Notes under the pieces: model-generated | What the model was told of the DNA's origin: nothing | Seen by the model: only the letters and a program-made list of their open reading frames with translations | Databases searched by the model: none | Assembly: GCF_036245865.1 (NCBI RefSeq) | Contig: NZ_BTTW01000007.1 | Span: 496,001 to 560,000, forward strand | Origin: Corallococcus caeni | GTDB taxonomy: Bacteria > Myxococcota > Myxococcia > Myxococcales > Myxococcaceae | DNA: 64,000 nucleotides | Reading direction: 5' to 3' | Position numbers and translations under genes: made by a program | Shown here: piece after piece, positions 16,248-25,647 of the stretch | How positions within the stretch are numbered: the first letter of the stretch is position 1 | How the letters are laid out: every line of letters begins with the position of its first letter

Positions 16248-16957
16248 CCTTGCAGCACCTTGCCGCCGTTGGCTGTGATTGCGCGCTCCGCCTCGGCGAT
16301 AGAGGGGACGCCGAAGTAGAACAGCCAGGTGCCGGTTGAACCGGGGCTCCCGGCGGGCTTCTGCATGATGGCGCCGAGCCGAACGCCATCGTGGTCGATG
16401 AAGCAGTAATCGCCCATCGGGCCCATGGGCATCACGTCGTTGAACTGGAAGTGGAAGTGCTTCGCGTAGAACGTCCTGGCGCGCGCGAGATCGGGGCTGG
16501 CCAGTTCGTTCCAGCGGATGCGCTGTACCTCCTTCACATCGAAGACGTCGCTCTTCGCGTTGGGTTTGCCGGGCGGTGGAATCGGCGTCATCACGTAGAA
16601 GGGCGTGCCCATCGGGTCGGCGACCATGGCGATCCTGCCGACGGGCAGATCCATGCCCGGCATCACCACCCTGGCGCCGTCGGCCACCATGGCCTGGATG
16701 GAGGCATTGACGTCCGCCACGTGCAGATAGCCGAGCCAGCACGGCTGTGCGCCATTGCGCAGCATGTCCTGGGACAGGCGCAGCACACCGCCGGCAGAGC
16801 CGCCATCGCCGCGCATGATCATCCGGTAGTCCGCTCCGTTCGGCATGGGCGCGGGCGCGTCGGAGATCTTCCATCCCACGACGGCGCCGTAGAACCTGGC
16901 GGCCGCGTCGGGATCGTGGGTCATCAGCTCGTACCAGATGAAGCTTCCGGCGCTCAT
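16157..16957 (-). CDS. VOC-superfamily (glyoxalase/bleomycin-resistance fold) protein
   Basis: A 266-residue protein made of two tandem VOC modules (about 5-125 and 135-260). The first opens with FIWYELMTHDPDAAARFYGAV and the second with WNELASPDLARARTFYAKHF. Each has a DPMGTPF/DPAGAAFG ending. The family includes glyoxalases, dioxygenases and binding proteins, so the reaction is not given by sequence alone. The ATG at 16957 has GGAG 7 bases upstream; an earlier in-frame ATG at 17011 lacks support. It is convergent with, and overlaps the tail of, the hydrolase gene. Confidence 0.87.
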   Translation of the reverse strand: MSAGSFIWYELMTHDPDAAARFYGAVVGWKISDAPAPMPNGADYRMIMRGDGGSAGGVLRLSQDMLRNGAQPCWLGYLHVADVNASIQAMVADGARVVMPGMDLPVGRIAMVADPMGTPFYVMTPIPPPGKPNAKSDVFDVKEVQRIRWNELASPDLARARTFYAKHFHFQFNDVMPMGPMGDYCFIDHDGVRLGAIMQKPAGSPGSTGTWLFYFGVPSIAEAERAITANGGKVLQGQHEVPGGDWVVVATDPAGAAFGVVGPRGE

Positions 16958-17038
16958 GGTCTCACTCCGTTCGTGAACAGCGGCGGGAGAGCGTAGCGGA
17001 CGGATGTGCACCGTGTTGAGGGAAGAGCAGGGGGGCCG

Positions 17039-17070
17039 CCCCGGGGAGGAGCGCCGGTCCTTCCCCGGGG
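17039..17070 (-). terminator. Hairpin after the M23 gene
   Basis: CCCCGGGGA (17039-17047) pairs with TCCCCGGGG (17062-17070), a perfect 9-bp stem with a 14-nt loop. It begins 14 bp past the stop of the minus-strand M23 gene. No T-run follows, as is common for hairpins in high-GC genomes. Confidence 0.5.
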
Positions 17071-17083
17071 GCCCCGTCGCTCA

Positions 17084-18949
17084 TTACTGGACGACGTTGA
17101 CGCGGGAGGAGCCGAAGGACTCCTTCTTCCAGACGCCGTTGTCCAGGCCGCGCACGTACGGGGTGCCCTGGAACAGGGTGACGTCAAAGGCGCGGATGCC
17201 GCCGGGGTGCTCGGCCCAGGTGCTGCCGGTCGCCGAGGACCAGAGGCCGTCATTGGCCCCGATGCCCCACAGCTTGCCGGTGGCGCCGTCCACCGCCAGC
17301 CGCTTGAGCGTCGTGGTGGCGGGCAGCTGCACGAAGGAGGAGCCGTTGTGCTTCCAGACGCGGTCATCCATGCCGATGATGTAGGGGATGCCCTGCGCGA
17401 CCGCGATGTCCTTGCCCGTCGCGGAGGTCGGAGCCTGCGCGCTCCACGCGAGGGTGGCGGGGTTGAAGGAGTAGACCTTGTCGTCCAGGCCAATGACCCA
17501 GACCTTGCCGGTGGACTCATCCACCGTGAGGCGCTTGGCCGTCTGCGACGTCTGGACCCACCCCGCGCTGGTGCCCCGGTAGACGAAGTCGTTCATCCCA
17601 ATCAGATACGGAATCGTGGCGGTGGCGGCGATGGCCTTCGCGCTGCCGCCCGGGTTCACGTCCAGGTAGACGCCGGTGTTGACAGGGACGCTCAGGCGGT
17701 CATGGGTGGTGAGGACGGCGCCCGTGCTGCCCACGGTCCACAGCTGGCCATTGGAGCCCACCGCGAAGTCGTTGACCACGGAGTTGCTCAGCACCGCCGG
17801 CGAGCTCGCCGCGGGCCAGAGGAGCGAGTTGATGTGATTGGGCGCCGCACCGCTGGGGATGCCCACGCCGTTCATCGGGGACCAGGGTGCCAGATGCTCC
17901 ACGCCGATCCAGGGCGTCAGCATCGCCTGGTCGATGGCGTATGCGCTGTCGAGCGGCAGGGGGCGCAGCGAGCCTCCGCACTGGGGGGACCACAGCGTCG
18001 GCGACGCGTCCGACGCGATCGCCCCGATGTGGAGGTGCGGCTTCGAGGAGCTGCCCGAGTTGCCCACGAGGCCCAGGAAGTCGCCCTCGTGGACCACCGC
18101 GCCCACGGTCAGCAGGGCGGGGTTGAGCGAGCCGGCCTGCATGTGGGCGTACCCGACCAGATACGTGCCGTTGTCGATGGTGAAGCTGTTGCCGCCGCCG
18201 TGCGACGCCGGGTTGACGGTGCCCACCGGGAAGTTGGTGGCGTCGGTGTTGACGAAGTCCGTCACCGTGCCCCCGGTGACGGCGTAGATGGGCTTGCCCC
18301 ACTGCCGGTAGTGCTCGTTCTGCGAACCGTCCGTGCCCGGAAGGAGGTCGGACCAGCCGGAGCCCGTCCAACCATAGACCCCCACGTCATAGGCGAAGAG
18401 CTGGCAGCCCTGGACGCTCGCGCCGTGCACCGCGCCCATGCCCTGCCAGTATTCGTGGGGACGCAGGTCGCCCACACGGCCCCAGAAGCGGTTGCTGCCG
18501 GACGGCGTGTCCGCCTGGTAGGCGGCGAGCGTGAACGTCTGCATCAGCGGGTTCGCATAGCCCGTGAAGAAGAGCCGCATGCGGATGCTGGTCGGCGCCG
18601 GGTTCGGCAGGATGATGTTGTCAGCGGCGCTGAACGCCCAGTTGCGGACCGCGTTCGCGGGCACGACGAGGTTGGTGGACATGCCCGTCAGCAGCGTCGT
18701 TCCGGGAAAGTCGATCAGCACCGAGGTCAACGTCACGGACGTCGCCTGGTTGTTGCGCAACGCCAGCGCGAGCGACACCTGGTGGCTGGGCCCTGGCCCG
18801 CCGAGGTAGGGGGAGGCCATGGTGAGATAGCGGATGGCGCCTCCCTCCATGGGTTCGTAATAGGTCGTGACGTCCGGTGTCTGGGCGGACGCGAGCTGTC
18901 CCCACAGGAGACAGGGCAACAACAGCAGCAGGGTGCGGAGGTTCATCAT
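17084..18949 (-). CDS. Exported M23-type metallopeptidase with tectonin-like beta-propeller
   Basis: A 621-residue secreted protein. The start at 18949 (MMN) gives a clean signal peptide ending at SAQ (about residue 23). A beta-rich N-terminal region is followed by a lysostaphin-type M23 domain (about 215-350), with the YAHMQAG motif and the metal-binding HLHIG motif in GNSGSSSKPHLHIG. The usual first HxxxD motif is not obvious, so activity is uncertain. The C-terminal third (about 390-621) is built of short repeats such as IPYIIGMDDRVWK and GKLWGIGANDGLW, as in tectonin-type propellers that bind bacterial surface sugars. A role in attacking foreign cell walls is inferred. Confidence 0.85.
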   Translation of the reverse strand: MMNLRTLLLLLPCLLWGQLASAQTPDVTTYYEPMEGGAIRYLTMASPYLGGPGPSHQVSLALALRNNQATSVTLTSVLIDFPGTTLLTGMSTNLVVPANAVRNWAFSAADNIILPNPAPTSIRMRLFFTGYANPLMQTFTLAAYQADTPSGSNRFWGRVGDLRPHEYWQGMGAVHGASVQGCQLFAYDVGVYGWTGSGWSDLLPGTDGSQNEHYRQWGKPIYAVTGGTVTDFVNTDATNFPVGTVNPASHGGGNSFTIDNGTYLVGYAHMQAGSLNPALLTVGAVVHEGDFLGLVGNSGSSSKPHLHIGAIASDASPTLWSPQCGGSLRPLPLDSAYAIDQAMLTPWIGVEHLAPWSPMNGVGIPSGAAPNHINSLLWPAASSPAVLSNSVVNDFAVGSNGQLWTVGSTGAVLTTHDRLSVPVNTGVYLDVNPGGSAKAIAATATIPYLIGMNDFVYRGTSAGWVQTSQTAKRLTVDESTGKVWVIGLDDKVYSFNPATLAWSAQAPTSATGKDIAVAQGIPYIIGMDDRVWKHNGSSFVQLPATTTLKRLAVDGATGKLWGIGANDGLWSSATGSTWAEHPGGIRAFDVTLFQGTPYVRGLDNGVWKKESFGSSRVNVVQ

Positions 18950-19081
18950 GGGTGCTGGGGTCCTTGGTTTGGGGCAGGCCGCCTCCAGAGCAACGCGTGT
19001 GCCAAGACCCGCTCCCCCGGAAGCGCCCTCCAGCACGGCATGCGTTGGCGTTGCCCCGGCTTGCTCCATACTGGAGGCACG

Positions 19082-19939
19082 ATGCGACGCGACGAGTCTG
19101 GCCTGGTGGTGCTGCCCGCGCGGCTCGCGGGAGTGGACGGGGTCCGCGTCGCGGGGGATACGCGGCTGTGGTCCGGCGTCTCCACGCGCTACGGCGTCAC
19201 GGTGGTCTACGCGGGTGCCTTCGACTTCTGGTACCGAGGGCGGGCCTGGACGCAGGCCGAAGGGGTGCTGAAGTTGAAGGAGCCGGGAGAGGTGCACCGC
19301 GACCTGCGCGTGCATGCGCCGGTGACCGCCCAGTCGCTGACCCTGGCGGTGCCGGTGGTGGAGGGAGCCGCACGCGAGCTCGGGCTGCGCGCACCGCCCC
19401 ACCTGCCCGCGCTCTCTGGCGGTATCGGACGCGCCGAGGCGCTGGCCCTGCACGCGGCGCTGAGGGATCCGGGCAGTGATGCGCTCGCGCTGCAATGCCT
19501 GCTCGCCGGGATGCTCGCGGCGCTGCTGGGCGCGAGCGCCAGCGCGTCAGTGGAGGCGGTGCCCCGCGCACGCCGCGCGGCGCTGCGTGCACGCGACCTG
19601 CTGCACGCCTCGGTCGTGAAAGGCGTCAGCCTGGAGGCGCTCGCGCTGGCCTCGGGCCTGGGCCGCTTCCACCTGCTGCGCACCTTCCGTCAGGAGCTCG
19701 GGCTGACGCCCCATGCCTACCTCACGCACCTGCGCGTTTCGCGGGCGCGCGAGCTGCTTGCCCGGGGCGTCCCCGCCGCACGCGCGGCCCTGGAGGTGGG
19801 GCTCTACGACCAGAGCCAGCTGCACCGGCACTTCGTGCGCATCGTCGGCACCAGCCCGGGGGCCTACGCGCGCGCCGTGCGCGGCACGTCAACTTCGCCC
19901 AAGAAGGGCGCGGAGCGGGTGCCACATCCTCGCCGCTGA
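19082..19939 (+). CDS. AraC-family transcriptional regulator
   Basis: A 285-residue regulator with a C-terminal pair of helix-turn-helix motifs (about 180-275; GVSLEALALASGLGRFHLLR and ALEVGLYDQSQLHRHFVRIVGTSPGAY) and an N-terminal cupin-like sensor region. It is divergent from the M23/propeller gene with a 132-bp gap, which makes that gene a plausible target. The ATG at 19082 was chosen because the protein family begins close to this point; the reading frame is open much farther upstream but does not look like protein there. Confidence 0.88.
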   Translation: MRRDESGLVVLPARLAGVDGVRVAGDTRLWSGVSTRYGVTVVYAGAFDFWYRGRAWTQAEGVLKLKEPGEVHRDLRVHAPVTAQSLTLAVPVVEGAARELGLRAPPHLPALSGGIGRAEALALHAALRDPGSDALALQCLLAGMLAALLGASASASVEAVPRARRAALRARDLLHASVVKGVSLEALALASGLGRFHLLRTFRQELGLTPHAYLTHLRVSRARELLARGVPAARAALEVGLYDQSQLHRHFVRIVGTSPGAYARAVRGTSTSPKKGAERVPHPRR

Positions 19940-19990
19940 GTCCGCCGTCGGGTCGGTCCCGCCGCCGGAGCCTTCGCGAGGTCCCGCACC

Positions 19991-20740
19991 ATGCTCCTCT
20001 CCCTGTCCCTCCTGGCGGCGCTGCTCGGCGCAGCGCCGACCCCACCGCCCCAGGAGTTCCACGTCACCTGGCTCGGCCACGCCGGCTTCGAGGTCGTCTC
20101 GCCCGGGGGCACGCGCCTGCTCATCGACCCCTGGTTGAAGGAGAACCCGCGTGCGCCCGAGGCCTGGAAGGACCTCGCGCGCCTCGCACGGACGCCGCCC
20201 GCGGCCATCCTGCTCACGCACTCGCACGGGGACCACGCGCAGGACGTGCACACCCTGGCGCGCCTGAGTGGGGCTCCCGTGGTCGGTACGGGGGAGACGC
20301 TGCGCTGGCTCAAGGTCCCGGAGGCCCAGCAGCTCACGGTGAACGTCGGCGGCTCCACGCGCATCGGCGACGTCACGGTCCACGCGGTCCCGGCCATGCA
20401 CTCGTGCGAGCCTGACGGTCGGCCCCTTGGCTACGTCCTGGTGCTCCCCGGGGGACGCTCGCTCTACCACACGGGCGACACCTGGCTGTTCGGCGACATG
20501 GCCCTGGTGCAGGAGCTCTTGCACCCGGACATCGTCCTCCTCAACGTGGGCGGCGGGCGCTACGGCATGGACCCCCGGACCGCGGCGCTCGCGGTGCGCA
20601 AGTACTTCCGGCCCTCGGTCATCGTGCCCATGCACTTCGGCACCTTCGAGCCGTTGGCGACCGAGGCCCAGGCGCGCGAGGCCCTTGGAAGCGATACACG
20701 CGTGCGCTGGCTCACCCCGGGCATCGCCGCGTCACTTTGA
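19991..20740 (+). CDS. MBL-fold metal-dependent hydrolase, UPF0173-like
   Basis: A 249-residue protein with a short signal-like N-terminus (residues 1-15). The metal-binding THSHGDH motif is at about 77-83, and further ligands follow in VPAMHSCE, YHTGDTWLF and PMHFGTFEP. The opening WLGHAGFEV...LLIDPWL is typical of the UPF0173/YtkL branch of the metallo-beta-lactamase fold. The substrate is unknown. It starts 51 bp after the AraC gene on the same strand, so co-transcription is possible. Confidence 0.87.
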   Translation: MLLSLSLLAALLGAAPTPPPQEFHVTWLGHAGFEVVSPGGTRLLIDPWLKENPRAPEAWKDLARLARTPPAAILLTHSHGDHAQDVHTLARLSGAPVVGTGETLRWLKVPEAQQLTVNVGGSTRIGDVTVHAVPAMHSCEPDGRPLGYVLVLPGGRSLYHTGDTWLFGDMALVQELLHPDIVLLNVGGGRYGMDPRTAALAVRKYFRPSVIVPMHFGTFEPLATEAQAREALGSDTRVRWLTPGIAASL

Positions 20741-20936
20741 GTGGCCCCCCGGGCTGGAGGAGGGGAAGCGAGCGAGGCCCGCGGCCCCCGGAAGCGGCGC
20801 GCGTGACTCCTGATCCGGCGTTCGGCCACACCGGTACCCGGGTGTTGCATGTTTCACCGGAAGTCACTGATGCGACTTCGCGTTCCCGGCTTACATGTCG
20901 AGGGCACCTGTCCTCGCCGGCGGAGACCTCTCCTCC

Positions 20937-21407
20937 ATGTACACCCTTGATGAAGCACTCTGGCCGCTGGTCATCGTCCAACGCGGCGACACCACGACGG
21001 ACCAGGAGATGGAGAGCCTTCTTCAGAGCCTTTCCAACCTCATCAAGCGACGCGAGCCCTATGTCCTGGTGATTGATTTCTCCCGGTCCCGTCCGCTGAC
21101 CCATTCACAGCGGATGATGCTGGCGGATCATCAAACCGCGACCGCGGACCTGGCGCGCGAGCACTGCAAGGGATTCTTCGTGGTGGTCAACTCGGCCACC
21201 GCGAGGCTGGCGAGGGCCGTCACCAGCTTCATCCGGCCCTCCACGGACCAGCATGAGGTGGTCGCGTCGCTGGAGGAGGCGCTCGAGCGCGCCGCGCTCC
21301 GCTTCGAGGAGGCGGGGGTGCACATGGGGGCCTTCATTGCCCGGGCCCATGCGCGGCGGCTGAAGGCCGGTCTTGCCCCGAGCAGCTCCAGCGCCCGTCA
21401 CGACTGA
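20937..21407 (+). CDS. Conserved protein, possibly STAS/SpoIIAA-like fold
   Basis: A 156-residue cytosolic protein. The ATG at 20937 follows GGCGGAGA; an in-frame ATG at 20895 would add 14 residues. The pattern of a central hydrophobic strand (PYVLVIDFSRSRPLTHSQRMML), a second strand (KGFFVVVNSATARLAR) and a final helix (ASLEEALERA) resembles small SpoIIAA/STAS-like domains common in myxobacteria. This fold call is only an impression, and no function is assigned. Confidence 0.7.
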   Translation: MYTLDEALWPLVIVQRGDTTTDQEMESLLQSLSNLIKRREPYVLVIDFSRSRPLTHSQRMMLADHQTATADLAREHCKGFFVVVNSATARLARAVTSFIRPSTDQHEVVASLEEALERAALRFEEAGVHMGAFIARAHARRLKAGLAPSSSSARHD

Positions 21408-21448
21408 AGGCTTCGCCCCCCGTCCTGGCCCCGTGGGACGCGGGAGGT

Positions 21449-21494
21449 GGCAAGGCTTGTGTGCAAGTCCTGCACGACCACGGCAAGCCTTGCC
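21449..21494. terminator. Nested inverted repeat (terminator or operator)
   Basis: GGCAAGGCTTG (21449-21459) pairs perfectly with CAAGCCTTGCC (21484-21494). The 24-nt loop holds a second small inverted repeat, GTGCA-AGTCC-TGCAC. It lies 42 bp past the stop of the gene at 20937 and 75 bp before the EEP gene, so it could end the former or regulate the latter. Confidence 0.4.
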
Positions 21495-21568
21495 GTCGTC
21501 CTCGCGGCCTCGCAGGGGGAGCCACACGGCATACGCGGTGCACTCCAGGGGCTCCACCCGGAGGCATC

Positions 21569-24127
21569 ATGCAACGCGTTCCACTCTTGTTGGCCCTCGC
21601 CGGCCTCATCCCCACGGGGGCCCTGGCGGCGCCTTCCGTCACGAAGCTCCTCCCCCAGGACGCGCTGGTCCACTGCAGCCCCGGCACTCCGTGCGTCCAG
21701 CCCACGGCGGACGGCGTGGTGGCCCCCCTGGAGTACGCCGACGGCAAGAAGTTCCCGCTGCAGGACTTCGTGAACGGAGGGCCCAACGGGGACCTGTTCC
21801 TCTACGTCTCCGACAACGCCAGCTACACCGCGGACGAGTGCAACGTGGGGAAGCCCCAGAACCCCTGCCACGCGCAATCCCTGTTCATTGGCATGCGCCT
21901 GCCCCGGCCCAGGAACGCCAGCGGGAACCTCGTGGGCCTGGAGGGCACCGTCAACGTCTGGCTCGACGCGAAGCGCGGCGAAACCCTCCAGCAGGTCCCC
22001 GGCGCGTACGTGCCTCGTGGCGAGGACCGGCGCATTACGCTGAGCTACTCCACGGTCAAGGGCTACGCGAACACCGTGCAGAGCAAGGGGGACCTCCTCA
22101 ACGGTACGAATGGCTGGATCGCGCTCGCGGCCCCCACCGAGGCCTGGCCCACCACCGTGAACGTGTCGAGCCCTGCCTCGGACCCGACCCACGTCCACAT
22201 CGAGTTCGAGATCAAGCTGGCGCCGGGCCTCCCCGCCGGAGGCGCGAGCGAGCCGCTCCTGGCCACGGTGCGCAAGCTGGGACTCGGCATCGAGCACACG
22301 CCCATCCCGACGACCTCCGCGCAGACGGTGGGTGGCGGCCGGTTCCCCAACTTCTCGGGCCCGTCGGCCGGAGGCACCCTGACGGGCGCCTGGGAGACGC
22401 TCGAGTTCGCGAGCCCGACCCCGATTCCACTCAGCTTCGCCATGTGGAACGTGGGGCAGATGCCCGATGTGACGGCTTGGGTCGACGATGGCGGCTCGGG
22501 TGAAATCGATACCGTGGCCCAGCGGATCTTCCGGAAGGAGGTCGCATGCATCTCCGAGATCTGGATGGCCCATGAGCGCGGCGAGCTCATCGAGAAGGTC
22601 AACGCGCTGCGCGCGAACGCGCAGCTGCCGCCCATGCAGGCCGTCACCGAGCTGAACGACAACGTCCTCCAGCCGTCCCTGTTCAGCACGGGGCTGGTGT
22701 TGCTGTCCTCGCGGCAGATCCTCGAGGGCGGGGTGCACCACTTCCCCTTCGGCATGTGCACGGGCAGCGACTGCGCCCAGGCCAAGGGTGTGCTCTGGGC
22801 GCGCATCGCCACGCCCGCAGCGACGGCCCCCGTCATCGTCGACGACCACGACGTCCCCACGGTCGCCGCCGGGACGGACTACGCGGAGTTCGTCGACGTG
22901 TTCTGCACGCACGTCAACGCGGGAGACAACACGTCGGGGCCCGACACCACCGCGCGCGAGAACCAGTTCTCCAACATCAAGGCCTACGTCCAGCAGGTGC
23001 GCCAGGGCGGCCCCCTGACCGACACCGTGTTTGGCTTTGACGTCCATGACGCCTTTCCCCAGGGCACCTGGCCGAGCGGCCTGGACCGCCCCGCCTTCCT
23101 GCTGGGGGACCTGAACACCCTGGGGCCCAAGGGCGCGGAGACGGACGTCGGCTTTGCCCACTACGCGGACATGGTGGGCCCCGGCCTCCTCGACATCCGC
23201 AAGCTGAGCGAGTTCGACAAGGCCAACACGCAGTTCTCCGAGACGCGGGACCTGGCCCGGGCGGTCTCCGGGCCGGACCCGATGGCGGCCGGAACGTGGC
23301 TGTCCAGCGTCTGCACCGACAACGTGGTGAACGAGCTGAACGCCAAGAAGCGGCTCGACTACGTCCTGGTGTTCCCCGCCGAGGACACCCTGGACTTCCC
23401 CGCGTTCGCGTTGCTCAACGGCTCCACGGCGAGCGTCAACCCGCACTTCGATCCCACCTCCGGCAGCGAGGACTCCGAGGGAAACCTCATCCAGCAATGC
23501 CTGTCGGATCACGCCATGGTGGAGGTCACCGTGCAGTTGGCGCGCGTGAAGGACGTCGTGAAGTACAACCCGATGAAGAAGCACCGGATCGAGTACGCCG
23601 TGAAGCAGGTCACCGACCTGGAGACCGCGAGCGGCTGCTGCGCGGACTGGTTCACGCCCCGCGTGCTGATGACCGCCAATGGCCTCACGCAAGTGAACGC
23701 CTTCCCGAACATCCTCGAGGACCAGACCATCTACCCGAACTGGCTCGTGCACACGGGCCCCGACAACCTCTTCCCCTTCCCGGACCTGCCGGTCGGATTC
23801 TCCGGGACGGTGAACATGACGTCGGCCATCTGGGAGTCGGACTCCGGCCCGAACGACCACTACGACTCCACCCCCGAGAGCAGCGCCCTCCTGGCGGCGG
23901 ACGACAAGGACGCCCACTTCACCTTCTTCGCGAACAGCGGCGTGCTGCGCCGGGTGAAGGGCGAACTGCTGGCCATGGACTGGCTCACCGGGGTCGAGCT
24001 CCTGGGGAGCTTCATGGACGGCTACGAGAACGGCATCACCGTGGAGACCGCGGGACACGACACGGCCACGGGCGACAACGCCCGCGTGCGGCACTACTTC
24101 AACGTGAAGGAACTGGAATCGCCATGA
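21569..24127 (+). CDS. Secreted endonuclease/exonuclease/phosphatase (EEP) family protein
   Basis: An 852-residue exported protein. The ATG at 21569 has GGAGG upstream and opens a signal peptide (LLLALAGLIPTGALA). Residues about 25-275 are a beta-rich N-terminal region, then an EEP (DNase I/sphingomyelinase-like) domain: WNVGQ at about 293, CISEIWM, GDLN with D514, RLDYVLV at about 595 and SDHAMVEV with D647-H648. About 200 further residues form a C-terminal domain of unknown type. Substrate could be phospholipid or nucleic acid. The stop overlaps the start of the next gene (ATGA), indicating translational coupling. Confidence 0.85.
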   Translation: MQRVPLLLALAGLIPTGALAAPSVTKLLPQDALVHCSPGTPCVQPTADGVVAPLEYADGKKFPLQDFVNGGPNGDLFLYVSDNASYTADECNVGKPQNPCHAQSLFIGMRLPRPRNASGNLVGLEGTVNVWLDAKRGETLQQVPGAYVPRGEDRRITLSYSTVKGYANTVQSKGDLLNGTNGWIALAAPTEAWPTTVNVSSPASDPTHVHIEFEIKLAPGLPAGGASEPLLATVRKLGLGIEHTPIPTTSAQTVGGGRFPNFSGPSAGGTLTGAWETLEFASPTPIPLSFAMWNVGQMPDVTAWVDDGGSGEIDTVAQRIFRKEVACISEIWMAHERGELIEKVNALRANAQLPPMQAVTELNDNVLQPSLFSTGLVLLSSRQILEGGVHHFPFGMCTGSDCAQAKGVLWARIATPAATAPVIVDDHDVPTVAAGTDYAEFVDVFCTHVNAGDNTSGPDTTARENQFSNIKAYVQQVRQGGPLTDTVFGFDVHDAFPQGTWPSGLDRPAFLLGDLNTLGPKGAETDVGFAHYADMVGPGLLDIRKLSEFDKANTQFSETRDLARAVSGPDPMAAGTWLSSVCTDNVVNELNAKKRLDYVLVFPAEDTLDFPAFALLNGSTASVNPHFDPTSGSEDSEGNLIQQCLSDHAMVEVTVQLARVKDVVKYNPMKKHRIEYAVKQVTDLETASGCCADWFTPRVLMTANGLTQVNAFPNILEDQTIYPNWLVHTGPDNLFPFPDLPVGFSGTVNMTSAIWESDSGPNDHYDSTPESSALLAADDKDAHFTFFANSGVLRRVKGELLAMDWLTGVELLGSFMDGYENGITVETAGHDTATGDNARVRHYFNVKELESP

Positions 24128-24960
24128 GCACGATGAACCTGAAGTGCGCGGTGCTTGCACTGGTGCTGGGCGGGACGGCCCAGGCGGTCGAGCCGATGGT
24201 GCCCTACGACAACTTCAACCCGATGGAGCCCAACCCTCCACGCGCGACGAAGATCCGCGGCATCGACCCGGCCCGGTGGGTGGAGGAGCAGACCGGCACC
24301 CGGCTGGACTCCGTCCGCGAGCTGGCCTTCACCCGCCTGCGGTTGATGAGCCGTTCGGACTCGGGGGCGGGGCGCTTGGGCCTGCTCTTCTCCCAGTCAC
24401 CGGCGGTGACGGCCATGGCGGCGAAGGTGCGCCTGAACAACGCCAGGAGCACCGGGTGCACGGCCCCGGCGGGGACTCCGGCGGCCCAGAGCACCGCCGA
24501 GCTCACGGGCCACTTCTTCAACACCCGGGGCGCGGTGGGAAGGAGCCTGCAGGACGACGTCACCGCTTCCATCCGCACCGTCTCGCGGTCCACGGACCCC
24601 GTCGGCTCCAATGCGCTGCGGGTGGAGGCGGTCATCGAGCGGTGCACGAACTCCACGTGCTCGACACGCACGCAGCTCTTCGCGGCGGACCTGGGCCTGG
24701 TCCACCAGGGCGAGCAGGCGGCGCTGCGGCTCCAGTGGGACGTGGCGAATCACCGCTTCGTGTTCCAGCGGGACACGCAACCGGAGGTGTACGGGGCCTA
24801 CACCGTGACGGACACCCATGCGCCCGGCAACTCCGGCAAGGCCCTGGTGGTGACCCACGACCTGCCCACCTGCACCAGCGGCACCCCCGCGCCCCTGGGG
24901 TATGCGAACGCGTACTTCCACGACGTCTTCGTGAACGAGTCCGCGGCGCCCGCCCCCTGA
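24124..24960 (+). CDS. Secreted protein coupled to the EEP gene, unknown function
   Basis: A 278-residue protein with a signal peptide (LKCAVLALVLGGTAQA). The mature part shows no known domain. It contains two CT-x-CT-type cysteine pairs (RCTNSTCST and others) and a beta-rich C-terminal region. Its ATG overlaps the upstream stop by 4 bases, so it is made together with the EEP protein and may be a partner or an inhibitor (inference). Confidence 0.75.
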   Translation: MSTMNLKCAVLALVLGGTAQAVEPMVPYDNFNPMEPNPPRATKIRGIDPARWVEEQTGTRLDSVRELAFTRLRLMSRSDSGAGRLGLLFSQSPAVTAMAAKVRLNNARSTGCTAPAGTPAAQSTAELTGHFFNTRGAVGRSLQDDVTASIRTVSRSTDPVGSNALRVEAVIERCTNSTCSTRTQLFAADLGLVHQGEQAALRLQWDVANHRFVFQRDTQPEVYGAYTVTDTHAPGNSGKALVVTHDLPTCTSGTPAPLGYANAYFHDVFVNESAAPAP

Positions 24961-24973
24961 CGGCAGCCGCGAG

Positions 24974-25441
24974 CTACAGCACCTCTTCGTAGGCGCTCTT
25001 CCAGCTGTAGCTCCCGTCCTGCTTGCCCACGATGGAGGTCTTCGCCGGGTCGATGTAGATGGTCAGCACGCTCCCATCGAGCGAGACCTTGGTTCCTTCC
25101 GTCGACAGCTTGCAGACCGTCTTGGTGACGGCCTCCTTCACCGCGGCCTTGCCATCCGCGGTGCCGCAGACCTCGACCAGGGTGCCCACGGCCATCTGGC
25201 ATGCGCTCTGGGTCCGGTCCTTCATCGGGTCGAAGGCGGGGTAGGTCGACCTGTCGTAGCTGCTCTTCACCGCCGACCCGCAGGCCTTGTTGACCGCGTC
25301 CTCCTTCTTCTTCAGCTCCGCGTCATAGACGGCCCAGCCGTTCTTCTGGGCCACGGTGAGCCGCGCGGGCTTGGAGGCGGACTCGTCCGCGATGGCGAGC
25401 GAGGCGAACAGGCAGAGGCACAGGGACGGAATCCGGAACAT
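24974..25441 (-). CDS. Small secreted protein of unknown function
   Basis: A 155-residue protein with a signal peptide (about residues 1-18, ending SLAIA). The mature region is lysine-rich, with four cysteines (NKACGSAV, QSACQMA, VEVCGTA, KTVCKLS), which suggests two disulphides. It is convergent with the gene ending at 24960, with only 13 bp between. Family not recognised. Confidence 0.7.
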   Translation of the reverse strand: MFRIPSLCLCLFASLAIADESASKPARLTVAQKNGWAVYDAELKKKEDAVNKACGSAVKSSYDRSTYPAFDPMKDRTQSACQMAVGTLVEVCGTADGKAAVKEAVTKTVCKLSTEGTKVSLDGSVLTIYIDPAKTSIVGKQDGSYSWKSAYEEVL

Positions 25442-25647
25442 GAAGGCTCCTGGTGGAAGCGGTGTGCGGGAATGCGGACCGCCGCTCCTCGAGGGAAGGG
25501 CCCCGGGGAATTCTTTTGCATTTGTGCTCAGTGTCTTTCTCTACCCAGCTTCCGCGCGCCCGCTTCTCGTGGTCTTACAGGGATGCCGTGGTAGCAGATT
25601 TTTCCCGGCCCACGGCTCAGTTCCCCCGCTGAGAAATGGAGTTCGCG

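Noticed and set aside
17006..19081. Plus-strand open frame running into the AraC gene
   Set aside because: This part is opposite the M23/propeller gene and has no domain; only the part from 19082 looks like protein.
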